Notes under the pieces: model-generated | Databases searched by the model: none | What the model was told of the DNA's origin: nothing | Seen by the model: only the letters and a program-made list of their open reading frames with translations | Part shown: one piece after another, positions 33,761 through 47,000 of the stretch | Position numbering within the stretch: position 1 is the stretch's first letter | How the letters are laid out: every line of letters starts with the position of its first letter | Origin: Microplitis mediator | Lineage: Eukaryota > Arthropoda > Insecta > Hymenoptera > Braconidae | Reading direction: 5' to 3' | Length of the DNA stretch: 64,000 nucleotides | NCBI RefSeq assembly: GCF_029852145.1 | Contig: NC_079974.1 | Coordinates: 22,298,082-22,362,081 of the forward strand | Made by a program: the position numbers and the translations under genes

Positions 33761-34757
33761 CTAAATATCCAGTACTGAGTCCAGCCACTTTTCGAGATCT
33801 ATCGACTTGGTGCTGGGCGCGCAGTTGGGTTTTGGCTCTGGAAAATAAAATAGAAGTCATCAATTCAATTGCAATTGCAGACGAAGTAATAGTTGATGAT
33901 GATTTGATGAATAATCACCATTAGTCTGCTTGGGAGCCAACAAGGAAGCGACAGACGGAGTTTTCACCGGTTCCTTGAGTGACAATAGGAAGTCAAGATC
34001 TTCTTCGACGGTTTCGTTATCAATGGAGTCTATTTTCGGTGATGATTCTTTAGAATACCGTCGGCTTTCATCAGATAATTTTTCCTGACGTTCTTTGTCT
34101 TGTAACTCTTGTTCGTAAATTTTTCTCGCTTGCTCGGCGGTTGTATTAAATGAAGTCAATTGATCTTTCTGATGATAAAAAAATCTAAATGACGTACAAA
34201 TTTTGGTAACAAAAAAAAAATACTTACGGTAAAATATTTATCATCGACTTCGATGGTTTGATTGAAAGGAATACAATTAAAAATAATGGACAAATTTTTG
34301 ACGTCAAAAGCCAGCAAGTCGCTGAACTTGGAAGTGTCGACGGACCAGTTCCTCTCAGATTTGAACTGAAAGTACCCGCTGGTCAACGCGGTGTTGGCTA
34401 AATAATTAAAGTCGTTGGTGGATTTGATATCGGAGTCGTCCTGGTCGACGACTTCTGCAAAACTAGAGCTCGGCTGGGTCAGTGTGCTTTTCGTGACGTA
34501 ATCAAACGAGTAAAAGTCATCGTCGAAGTCGTCCTCGTCGGATGAGACTCCGGTTCTCTCGAAATTCTTTAGCAAGTACGGCTTTGCTGGAGACAGCTCT
34601 GACGCTTTTGAATCTCGGTCCTTTTTTTTGTTCTTGTAATTTAATTTATCTTTTTTGCGGCGGCTGTCTCTGGTTTTTAAAATTTCTTTGTAGGTAAAAA
34701 AATATTATTTCTGATAATTTATGAGAAAATTACTAACCTGTGCTTTTGTTTGTCCAT
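33761..34757 (-). CDS. aven: Aven homologue (cell death and DNA-damage checkpoint regulator), 4 exons
   Basis: Aven is a small, largely disordered regulator that binds Bcl-xL/Apaf-1 and activates ATM in vertebrates; the insect member is less studied. Exons in order: 34757-34738 (MDKQKHR), 34669-34228, 34168-33919, 33837-33761, giving 789 nt and 262 aa with consistent phases. What I see: a very basic N-terminus (Lys/Arg-rich to about residue 27), an acidic patch SSDEDDFDDDF, the core GYFQFKSERNWSVD that matches the Aven signature of an aromatic pair followed by E-x-x-W, then LDFLLSLKEPV and a C-terminal LEKWLDSVLDI. The second acceptor (AACCAG/AGAC) was chosen since earlier AGs lead to a stop. 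The call rests on the order of short motifs, so it is slightly less sure than the other genes. Confidence 0.82.
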
Positions 34758-35099
34758 AATTTTTTAAATTTTAAATTTATTTATTAATTGTCAGGATTTT
34801 GGTGGTGAGTAATTAGAATATGACAGTTTAGGTACTAGTATATTTTTTTTTTATATAAATTTGTTTTCATACAAATGCAAAATATGTTAACACGTTTTTT
34901 TTCTGAATGTTTACATGCGTTGGAAAAAAGGTCAAGGTGGTGATGGAAATATTATTGTTACCCATGGAAACTAGAGAGGACTCGAATTCGAATCTTCCTG
35001 GTCTTATTATCGATAAAAAAAAAGTTAAAGTTCCAGAGAAACCTACAAGATGGCGGCAAGTGTTTCTTATAAAATGGCGGTCGATTATTGAATTTAAAA
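34758..35099. promoter_or_regulatory. Short 5' flank of aven against the satellite edge
   Basis: Only about 340 bp separate the aven start codon from the first satellite monomer. The words AGATGGCGGCAAG and AAATGGCGG (35049-35082), on the plus strand, resemble the core of metazoan promoter motifs of YY1/Pho type (AAGATGGCGGC). That reading is inference; no start site is assigned. Confidence 0.35.
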
Positions 35100-38000
35100 T
35101 TGGCGGGAAAAATTGATAATTCTATTTTTTTTATGGGATTTCTATGGAATGTCTCTGGGATTTTCAGAGAAAATTTAACTGGCGATAATTCTATTTTTTC
35201 TATGGTATTTCTATGGGATGTCTCTGGAATTTCCAGCGAAAATTTAACTGGCGATAATTCTATTTTTTCTATGGTATTTCTATGGGATGTCTCTGGAATT
35301 TCCAGAGAAAATTTAACTGGCGATAATTCTAATTTTTCTATGGTATTTCTATGGGATGTCTCTGGAATTTCCAGAGAAAATTTAACTGGCGATAATTCTA
35401 ATTTTTCTATGGTATTTCTATGGGATGTCTCTGGAATTTCCAGAGAAAATTTAACTGGCGATAATTCTAATTTTTCTATGGTATTTCTATGAGATGTCTC
35501 TGGAATTTCCAGAAAAAATTTAACTGGCGATAATTCTACTTTTTCTATGGTATTTCTATGGGATGTCTCTGGAATTTCCAGCGAAAATTTAACTGGCGAT
35601 AATTCTATTTTTTCTATGGTATTTCTATGGGATGTCTCTGGAATTTCCAGAGAAAATTTAACTGGCGATAATTCTAATTTTTCTATGGTATTTCTATGGG
35701 ATGTCTCTGGAATTTCCAGCGAAAATTTAACTGGCGATAATTCTATTTTTTCTATGGTATTTCTATGGGATGTCTCTGGAATTTCCAGCGAAAATTTAAC
35801 TGGCGATAATTCTATTTTTTCTATGGTATTTCTATGGGATGTCTCTGGAATTTCCAGAGAAAATTTAACTGGCGATAATTCTAATTTTTCTATGGTATTT
35901 CTATGGGATGTCTCTGGAATTTCCAGAGAAAATTTAACTGGCGATAATTCTATTTTTTCTATGGTATTTCTATGGGATGTCTCTGGAATTTCCAGAGAAA
36001 ATTTAACTGGCGATAATTCTACTTTTTCTATGGTATTTCTATGGGATGTCTCTGGAATTTCCAGCGAAAATTTAACTGGCGATAATTCTATTTTTTCTAT
36101 GGTATTTCTATGGGATGTCTCTGGAATTTCCAGAGAAAATTTAACTGGCGATAATTCTAATTTTTCTATGGGATTTCTATGGGATGTCTCTGGAATGTCC
36201 AGAGAAAATTTAACTGGCGATAATTCTATTTTTTCTATGGTATTTCTATGGGATGTCTCTGGAATTTCCAGAGAAAATTTAACTGGCGATAATTCTACTT
36301 TTTCTATGGTATTTCTATGGGATGTCTCTGGAATTTCCAGCGAAAATTTAACTGGCGATAATTCTATTTTTTCTATGGTATTTCTATGGGATGTCTCTGG
36401 AATTTCCAGAGAAAATTTAACTGGCGATAATTCTAATTTTTCTATGGTATTTCTATGGGATGTCTCTGGAATTTCCAGAGAAAATTTAACTGGCGATAAT
36501 TCTAATTTTTCTATGGTATTTCTATGGGATGTCTCTGGAATTTCCAGAGAAAATTTAACTGGCGATAATTCTAATTGTTCTGTGGTATTTCTATGGGATG
36601 TCTCTGGAATTTCCAGAGAAAATTTAACTGGCGATAATTCTATTTTTTCTATGGTATTTCTATGGGATGTCTCTGGAATTTCCAGAGAAAATTTAACTGG
36701 CGATAATTCTATTTTTTCTATGGTATTTCTATGGGATGTCTCTGGAATTTCCAGAGAAAATTTAACTGGCGATAATTCTAATTTTTCTATGGTATTTCTA
36801 TGGGATGTCTCTGGAATTTCCAGCGAAAATTTAACTGGCGATAATTCTATTTTTTCTATGGTATTTCTATGGGATGTCTCTGGAATTTCCAGAGAAAATT
36901 TAACTGGCGATAATTCTATTTTTTCTATGGTATTTCTATGGGATGTCTCTGGAATTTCCAGAGAAAATTTAACTGGCGATAATTCTACTTTTTCTATGGT
37001 ATTTCTATGGGATGTCTCTGGAATTTCCAGCGAAAATTTAACTGGCGATAATTCTACTTTTTCTATGGTATTTCTATGGGATGTCTCTGGAATTTCCAGC
37101 GAAAATTTAACTGGCGATAATTCTACTTTTTCTATGGTATTTCTATGGGATGTCTCTGGAATTTCCAGAGAAAATTTAACTGGCGATAATTCTAATTTTT
37201 CTATGGTATTTCTATGGGATGTCTCTGGAATTTCCAGAGAAAATTTAACTGGCGATAATTCTAATTTTTCTATGGTATTTCTATGGGATGTCTCTGGAAT
37301 TTCCAGAGAAAATTTAACTGGCGATAATTCTATTTTTTCTATGGTATTTCTATGGGATGTCTCTGGAATTTCCAGAGAAAATTTAACTGGCGATAATTCT
37401 AATTTTTCTATGGTATTTCTATGGGATGTCTCTGGAATTTCCAGCGAAAATTTAACTGGCGATAATTCTATTTTTTCTATGGTATTTCTATGGGATGTCT
37501 CTGGAATTTCCAGCGAAAATTTAACTGGCGATAATTCTATTTTTTCTATGGTATTTCTATGGGATGTCTCTGGAATTTCCAGAGAAAATTTAACTGGCGA
37601 TAATTCTATTTTTTCTATGGTATTTCTATGGGATGTCTCTGGAATTTCCAGAGAAAATTTAACTGGCGATAATTCTACTTTTTCTATGGTATTTCTATGG
37701 GATGTCTCTGGAATTTCCAGCGAAAATTTAACTGGCGATAATTCTATTTTTTCTATGGTATTTCTATGGGATGTCTCTGGAATTCCCAGAGAAAATTTAA
37801 CTGGCGATAATTCTAATTTTTCTATGGGATTTCTATGGGATGTCTCTGGAATTTCCAGAGAAAATTTAACTGGCGATAATTCTACTTTTTCTATGGTATT
37901 TCTATGGGATGTCTCTGGAATTTCCAGCGAAAATTTAACTGGCGATAATTCTATTTTTTCTATGGTATTTCTATGGGATGTCTCTGGAATTTCCAGAGAA

Positions 38001-41000
38001 AATTTAACTGGCGATAATTCTAATTTTTCTATGGGATTTCTATGGGATGTCTCTGGAATTTCCAGAGAAAATTTAACTGGCGATAATTCTATTTTTTCTA
38101 TGGTATTTCTATGGGATGTCTCTGGAATTTCCAGAGAAAATTTAACTGGCGATAATTCTACTTTTTCTATGGTATTTCTATGGGATGTCTCTGGAATTTC
38201 CAGCGAAAATTTAACTGGCGATAATTCTATTTTTTCTATGGTATTTCTATGGGATGTCTCTGGAATTTCCAGAGAAAATTTAACTGGCGATAATTCTAAT
38301 TTTTCTATGGGATTTCTATGGGATGTCTCTGGAATTTCCAGAGAAAATTTAACTGGCGATAATTCTAATTTTTCTATGGGATTTCTATGGGATGTCTCTG
38401 GAATTTCCAGAGAAAATTTAACTGGCGATAATTCTACTTTTTCTATGGTATTTCTATGGGATGTCTCTGGAATTTCCAGCGAAAATTTAACTGGCGATAA
38501 TTCTATTTTTTCTATGGTATTTCTATGGGATGTCTCTGGAATTTCCAGAGAAAATTTAACTGGCGATAATTCTAATTTTTCTATGGGATTTCTATGGGAT
38601 GTCTCTGGAATTTCCAGAGAAAATTTAACTGGCGATAATTCTATTTTTTCTATGGTATTTCTATGGGATGTCTCTGGAATTTCCAGAGAAAATTTAACTG
38701 GCGATAATTCTACTTTTTCTATGGTATTTCTATGGGATGTCTCTGGAATTTCCAGCGAAAATTTAACTGGCGATAATTCTATTTTTTCTATGGTATTTCT
38801 ATGGGATGTCTCTGGAATTTCCAGAGAAAATTTAACTGGCGATAATTCTAATTTTTCTATGGTATTTCTATGGGATGTCTCTGGAATTTCCAGAGAAAAT
38901 TTAACTGGCGATAATTCTAATTTTTCTATGGTATTTCTATGGGATGTCTCTGGAATTTCCAGCGAAAATTTAACTGGCGATAATTCTATTTTTTCTATGG
39001 TATTTCTATGGGATGTCTCTGGAATTTCCAGAGAAAATTTAACTGGCGATAATTCTATTTTTTCTATGGTATTTCTATGGGATGTCTCTGGAATTTCCAG
39101 AGAAAATTTAACTGGCGATAATTCTACTTTTTCTATGGTATTTCTATGGGATGTCTCTGGAATTTCCAGCGAAAATTTAACTGGCGATAATTCTATTTTT
39201 TCTATGGTATTTCTATGGGATGTCTCTGGAATTTCCAGAGAAAATTTAACTGGCGATAATTCTAATTTTTCTATGGTATTTCTATGGGATGTCTCTGGAA
39301 TTTCCAGAGAAAATTTAACTGGCGATAATTCTATTTTTTCTATGGTATTTCTATGGGATGTCTCTGGAATTTCCAGAGAAAATTTAACTGGCGATAATTC
39401 TACTTTTTCTATGGTATTTCTATGGGATGTCTCTGGAATTTCCAGCGAAAATTTAACTGGCGATAATTCTATTTTTTCTATGGTATTTCTATGGGATGTC
39501 TCTGGAATTTCCAGAGAAAATTTTACTGGCGATAATTCTAATTTTTCTATGGGATTTCTATGGGATGTCTCTGGAATTTCCAGAGAAAATTTAACTGGCG
39601 ATAATTCTATTTTTTCTATGGTATTTCTATGGGATGTCTCTGGAATTTCCAGAGAAAATTTAACTGGCGATAATTCTACTTTTTCTATGGTATTTCTATG
39701 GGATGTCTCTGGAATTTCCAGCGAAAATTTAACTGGCGATAATTTTATTTTTTCTATGGTATTTCTATGGGATGTCTCTGGAATTTCCAGCGAAAATTTA
39801 ACTGGCGATAATTCTATTTTTTCTATGGTATTTCTATGGGATGTCTCTGGAATTTCCAGAGAAAATTTAACTGGCGATAATTCTAATTTTTCTATGGGAT
39901 TTCTATGGGATGTCTCTGGAATTTCCAGAGAAAATTTAACTGGCGATAATTCTACTTTTTCTATGGTATTTCTATGGGATGTCTCTGGAATTTCCAGCGA
40001 AAATTTAACTGGCGATAATTCTATTTTTTCTATGGTATTTCTATGGGATGTCTCTGGAATTTCCAGAGAAAATTTAACTGGCGATAATTCTAATTTTTCT
40101 ATGGGATTTCTATGGGATGTCTCTAGAATTTCCAGAGAAAATTTAACTGGCGATAATTCTAATTTTTCTATGGGATTTCTATGGGATGTCTCTGGAATTT
40201 CCAGAGAAAATTTAACTGGCGATAATTCTAATTTTTCTATGGGATTTCTATGGGATGTCTCTGGAATTTCCAGAGAAAATTTAACTGGCGATAATTCTAC
40301 TTTTTCTATGGTATTTCTATGGGATGTCTCTGGAATTTCCAGCGAAAATTTAACTGGCGATAATTCTATTTTTTCTATGGTATTTCTATGGGATGTCTCT
40401 GGAATTTCCAGAGAAAATTTAACTGGCGATAATTCTAATTTTTCTATGGGATTTCTATGGGATGTCTCTGGAATTTCCAGAGAAAATTTAACTGGCGATA
40501 ATTCTATTTTTTCTATGGTATTTCTATGGGATGTCTCTGGAATTTCCAGAGAAAATTTAACTGGCGATAATTCTACTTTTTCTATGGTATTTCTATGGGA
40601 TGTCTCTGGAATTTCCAGCGAAAATTTAACTGGCGATAATTCTATTGTTTCTATGGTATTTCTATGGGATGTCTCTGGAATTTCCAGAGAAAATTTAACT
40701 GGCGATAATTCTAATTTTTCTATGGGATTTCTATGGGATGTCTCTGGAATTTCCAGAGAAAATTTAACTGGCGATAATTCTATTTTTTCTATGGTATTTC
40801 TATGGGATGTCTCTGGAATTTCCAGAGAAAATTTAACTGGCGATAATTCTACTTTTTCTATGGTATTTCTATGGGATGTCTCTGGAATTTCCAGCGAAAA
40901 TTTAACTGGCGATAATTCTATTTTTTCTATGGTATTTCTATGGGATGTCTCTGGAATTTCCAGAGAAAATTTAACTGGCGATAATTCTAATTTTTCTATG

Positions 41001-44000
41001 GTATTTCTATGGGATGTCTCTGGAATTTCCAGCGAAAATTTAACTGGCGATAATTCTAATTTTTCTATGGGATTTCTATGGGATGTCTCTGGAATTTCCA
41101 GAGAAAATTTAACTGGCGATAATTCTAATTTTTCTATGGGATTTCTATGGGATGTCTCTGGAATTTCCAGAGAAAATTTAACTGGCGATAATTCTACTTT
41201 TTCTATGGTATTTCTATGGGATGTCTCTGGAATTTCCAGCGAAAATTTAACTGGCGATAATTCTATTTTTTCTATGGTATTTCTATGGGATGTCTCTGGA
41301 ATTTCCAGAGAAAATTTAACTGGCGATAATTCTAATTTTTCTATGGGATTTCTATGGGATGTCTCTGGAATTTCCAGAGAAAATTTAACTGGCGATAATT
41401 CTATTTTTTCTATGGTATTTCTATGGGATGTCTCTGGAATTTCCAGAGAAAATTTAACTGGCGATAATTCTACTTTTTCTATGGTATTTCTATGGGATGT
41501 CTCTGGAATTTCCAGCGAAAATTTAACTGGCGATAATTCTATTGTTTCTATGGTATTTCTATGGGATGTCTCTGGAATTTCCAGAGAAAATTTAACTGGC
41601 GATAATTCTAATTTTTCTATGGGATTTCTATGGGATGTCTCTGGAATTTCCAGAGAAAATTTAACTGGCGATAATTCTATTTTTTCTATGGTATTTCTAT
41701 GGGATGTCTCTGGAATTTCCAGAGAAAATTTAACTGGCGATAATTCTACTTTTTCTATGGTATTTCTATGGGATGTCTCTGGAATTTCCAGCGAAAATTT
41801 AACTGGCGATAATTCTATTTTTTCTATGGTATTTCTATGGGATGTCTCTGGAATTTCCAGAGAAAATTTAACTGGCGATAATTCTAATTTTTCTATGGTA
41901 TTTCTATGGGATGTCTCTGGAATTTCCAGCGAAAATTTAACTGGCGATAATTCTAATTTTTCTATGGGATTTCTATGGGATGTCTCTGGAATTTCCAGAG
42001 AAAATTTAACTGGCGATAATTCTATTTTTTCTATGGTATTTCTATGGGATGTCTCTGGAATTTCCAGAGAAAATTTAACTGGCGATAATTCTACTTTTTC
42101 TATGGTATTTCTATGGGATGTCTCTGGAATTTCCAGCGAAAATTTAACTGGCGATAATTCTATTTTTTCTATGGTATTTCTATGGGATGTCTCTGGAATT
42201 TCCAGAGAAAATTTAACTGGCGATAATTCTAATTTTTCTATGGTATTTCTATGGGATGTCTCTGGAATTTCCAGCGAAAATTTAACTGGCGATAATTCTA
42301 ATTTTTCTATGGGATTTCTATGGGATGTCTCTGGAATTTCCAGAGAAAATTTAACTGGCGATAATTCTATTTTTTCTATGGTATTTCTATGGGATGTCTC
42401 TGGAATTTCCAGAGAAAATTTAACTGGCGATAATTCTACTTTTTCTATGGTATTTCTATGGGATGTCTCTGGAATTTCCAGCGAAAATTTAACTGGCGAT
42501 AATTCTATTGTTTCTATGGTATTTCTATGGGATGTCTCTGGAATTTCCAGAGAAAATTTAACTGGCGATAATTCTAATTTTTCTATGGGATTTCTATGGG
42601 ATGTCTCTGGAATTTCCAGAGAAAATTTAACTGGCGATAATTCTATTTTTTCTATGGTATTTCTATGGGATGTCTCTGGAATTTCCAGAGAAAATTTAAC
42701 TGGCGATAATTCTACTTTTTCTATGGTATTTCTATGGGATGTCTCTGGAATTTCCAGCGAAAATTTAACTGGCGATAATTCTATTTTTTCTATGGTATTT
42801 CTATGGGATGTCTCTGGAATTTCCAGAGAAAATTTAACTGGCGATAATTCTAATTTTTCTATGGTATTTCTATGGGATGTCTCTGGAATTTCCAGAGAAA
42901 ATTTAACTGGCGATAATTCTAATTTTTCTATGGTATTTCTATGGGATGTCTCTGGAATTTCCAGAGAAAATTTAACTGGCGATAATTCTAATTGTTCTGT
43001 GGTATTTCTATGGGATGTCTCTGGAATTTCCAGAGAAAATTTAACTGGCGATAATTCTATTTTTTCTATGGTATTTCTATGGGATGTCTCTGGAATTTCC
43101 AGAGAAAATTTAACTGGCGATAATTCTATTTTTTCTATGGTATTTCTATGGGATGTCTCTGGAATTTCCAGAGAAAATTTAACTGGCGATAATTCTAATT
43201 TTTCTATGGTATTTCTATGGGATGTCTCTGGAATTTCCAGAGAAAATTTAACTGGCGATAATTCTATTTTTTCTATGGTATTTCTATGGGATGTCTCTGG
43301 AATTTCCAGCGAAAATTTAACTGGCGATAATTCTACTTTTTCTATGGTATTTCTATGGGATGTCTCTGGAATTTCCAGCGAAAATTTAACTGGCGATAAT
43401 TCTACTTTTTCTATGGTATTTCTATGGGATGTCTCTGGAATTTCCAGAGAAAATTTAACTGGCGATAATTCTAATTTTTCTATGGTATTTCTATGGGATG
43501 TCTCTGGAATTTCCAGAGAAAATTTAACTGGCGATAATTCTAATTTTTCTATGGTATTTCTATGGGATGTCTCTGGAATTTCCAGAGAAAATTTAACTGG
43601 CGATAATTCTAATTTTTCTATGGTATTTCTATGGGATGTCTCTGGAATTTCCAGAAAAAATTTAACTGGCGATAATTCTACTTTTTCGATGGTATTTCTA
43701 TGGGATGTCTCTGGAATTTCCAGCGAAAATTTAACTGGCGATAATTCTATTTTTTCTATGGTATTTCTATGGGATGTCTCTGGAATTTCCAGAGAAAATT
43801 TAACTGGCGATAATTCTAATTTTTCTATGGTATTTCTATGGGATGTCTCTGGAATTTCCAGCGAAAATTTAACTGGCGATAATTCTATTTTTTCTATGGT
43901 ATTTCTATGGGATGTCTCTGGAATTTCCAGCGAAAATTTAACTGGCGATAATTCTATTTTTTCTATGGTATTTCTATGGGATGTCTCTGGAATTTCCAGA

Positions 44001-47000
44001 GAAAATTTAACTGGCGATAATTCTACTTTTTCTATGGTATTTCTATGGGATGTCTCTGGAATTTCCAGCGAAAATTTAACTGGCGATAATTCTATTTTTT
44101 CTATGGTATTTCTATGGGATGTCTCTGGAATGTCCAGCGAAAATTTAACTGGCGATAATTCTATTTTTTCTATGGTATTTCTATGGGATGTCTCTGGAAT
44201 TTCCAGAGAAAATTTAACTGGCGATAATTCTAATTTTTCTATGGTATTTCTATGGGATGTCTCTGGAATTTCCAGAGGAAATTTAACTGGCGATAATTCT
44301 ATTTTTTCTATGGTATTTCTATGGGATGTCTCTGGAATTTCCAGAGAAAATTTAACTGGCGATAATTCTAATTTTTCTATGGTATTTCTATGGGATGTCT
44401 CTGGAATTTCCAGAGAAAATTTAACTGGCGATAATTCTAATTTTTCTATGGTATTTCTATGGGATGTCTCTGGAATTTCCAGAAAAATTTAACTGGCGAT
44501 AATTCTAATTTTTCTATGGTATTTCTATGGGATGTCTCTGGAATTTCCAGAGAAAATTTAACTGGCGATAATTCTATTTTTTCTATGGTATTTCTATGGG
44601 ATGTCTCTGGAATTTCCAGAGAAAATTTAACTGGCGATAATTCTATTTTTTCTATGGTATTTCTATGGGATGTCTCTGGAATTTCCAGAGAAAATTTAAC
44701 TGGCGATAATTCTACTTTTTCTATGGTATTTCTATGGGATGTCTCTGAAATTTCCAGCGAAAATTTAACTGGCGATAATTCTAATTTTTCTATGGTATTT
44801 CTATGGGATGTCTCTGGAATTTCCAGAGAAAATTTAACTGGCGATAATTCTAATTTTTCTATGGTATTTCTATGGGATGTCTCTGGAATTTCCAGAGAAA
44901 ATTTAACTGGCGATAATTCTAATTTTTCTATGGTATTTCTATGGGATGTCTCTGGAATTTCCAGAGAAAATTTAACTGGCGATAATTCTAATTTTTCTAT
45001 GGTATTTCTATGGGATGTCTCTGGAATTTCCAGCGAAAATTTAACTGGCGATAATTCTAATTTTTCTATGGTATTTCTATGGGATGTCTCTGGAATTTCC
45101 AGAGAAAATTTAACTGGCGATAATTCTAATTTTTCTATGGTATTTCTATGGGATGTCTCTGGAATTTCCAGCGAAAATTTAACTGGCGATAATTCTATTT
45201 TTTCTATGGTATTTCTATGGGATGTCTCTGGAATTTCCAGAGAAAATTTAACTGGCGATAATTCTAATTTTTCTATGGTATTTCTATGGGATGTCTCTGG
45301 AATTTCCAGAGAAAATTTAACTGGCGATAATTCTACTTTTTCTATGGTATTTCTATGGGATGTCTCTGGAATTTCCAGCGAAAATTTAACTGGCGATAAT
45401 TCTATTTTTTCTATGGTATTTCTATGGGATGTCTCTGGAATTTCCAGAGAAAATTTAACTGGCGATAATTCTAATTTTTCTATGGTATTTCTATGGGATG
45501 TCTCTGGAATTTCCAGAGAAAATTTAACTGGCGATAATTCTACTTTTTCTATGGTATTTCTATGGGATGTCTCTGGAATTTCCAGCGAAAATTTAACTGG
45601 CGATAATTCTATTTTTTCTATGGTATTTCTATGGGATGTCTCTGGAATTTCCAGAGAAAATTTAACTGGCGATAATTCTAATTTTTCTATGGTATTTCTA
45701 TGGGATGTCTCTGGAATTTCCAGAGAAAATTTAACTGGCGATAATTCTATTTTTTCTATGGTATTTCTATGGGATGTCTCTGGAATTTCCAGAGAAAATT
45801 TAACTGGCGATAATTCTACTTTTTCTATGGTATTTCTATGGGATGTCTCTGGAATTTCCAGCGAAAATTTAACTGGCGATAATTCTATTTTTTCTATGGT
45901 ATTTCTATGGGATGTCTCTGGAATTTCCAGAGAAAATTTAACTGGCGATAATTCTAATTTTTCTATGGTATTTCTATGGGATGTCTCTGGAATTTCCAGA
46001 GAAAATTTAACTGGCGATAATTCTAATTTTTCTATGGTATTTCTATGGGATGTCTCTGGAATTTCCAGAGAAAATTTAACTGGCGATAATTCTAATTGTT
46101 CTGTGGTATTTCTATGGGATGTCTCTGGAATTTCCAGAGAAAATTTAACTGGCGATAATTCTATTTTTTCTATGGTATTTCTATGGGATGTCTCTGGAAT
46201 TTCCAGAGAAAATTTAACTGGCGATAATTCTATTTTTTCTATGGTATTTCTATGGGATGTCTCTGGAATTTCCAGAGAAAATTTAACTGGCGATAATTCT
46301 AATTTTTCTATGGTATTTCTATGGGATGTCTCTGGAATTTCCAGAGAAAATTTAACTGGCGATAATTCTATTTTTTCTATGGTATTTCTATGGGATGTCT
46401 CTGTAATTTCCAGAGGAAATTTAACTGGCGATAATTCTATTTTTTCTATGGTATTTCTATGGGATGTCTCTGGAATTTCCAGAGAAAATTTAACTGGCGA
46501 TAATTCTAATTTTTCTATGGTATTTCTATGGGATGTCTCTGGAATTTCCAGAGAAAATTTAACTGGCGATAATTCTAATTTTTCTATGGTATTTCTATGG
46601 GATGTCTCTGGAATTTCCAGAAAAAATTTAACTGGCGATAATTCTAATTTTTCTATGGTATTTCTATGGGATGTCTCTGGAATTTCCAGAGAAAATTTAA
46701 CTGGCGATAATTCTATTTTTTCTATGGTATTTCTATGGGATGTCTCTGGAATTTCCAGAGAAAATTTAACTGGCGATAATTCTATTTTTTCTATGGTATT
46801 TCTATGGGATGTCTCTGGAATTTCCAGAGAAAATTTAACTGGCGATAATTCTACTTTTTCTATGGTATTTCTATGGGATGTCTCTGGAATTTCCAGCGAA
46901 AATTTAACTGGCGATAATTCTAATTTTTCTATGGTATTTCTATGGGATGTCTCTGGAATTTCCAGAGAAAATTTAACTGGCGATAATTCTAATTTTTCTA

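Noticed and set aside
34907..35116. 69-codon plus-strand frame before the satellite
   Set aside because: It ends in the first monomer and shows no conserved motif; the promoter flank of aven is a better reading.
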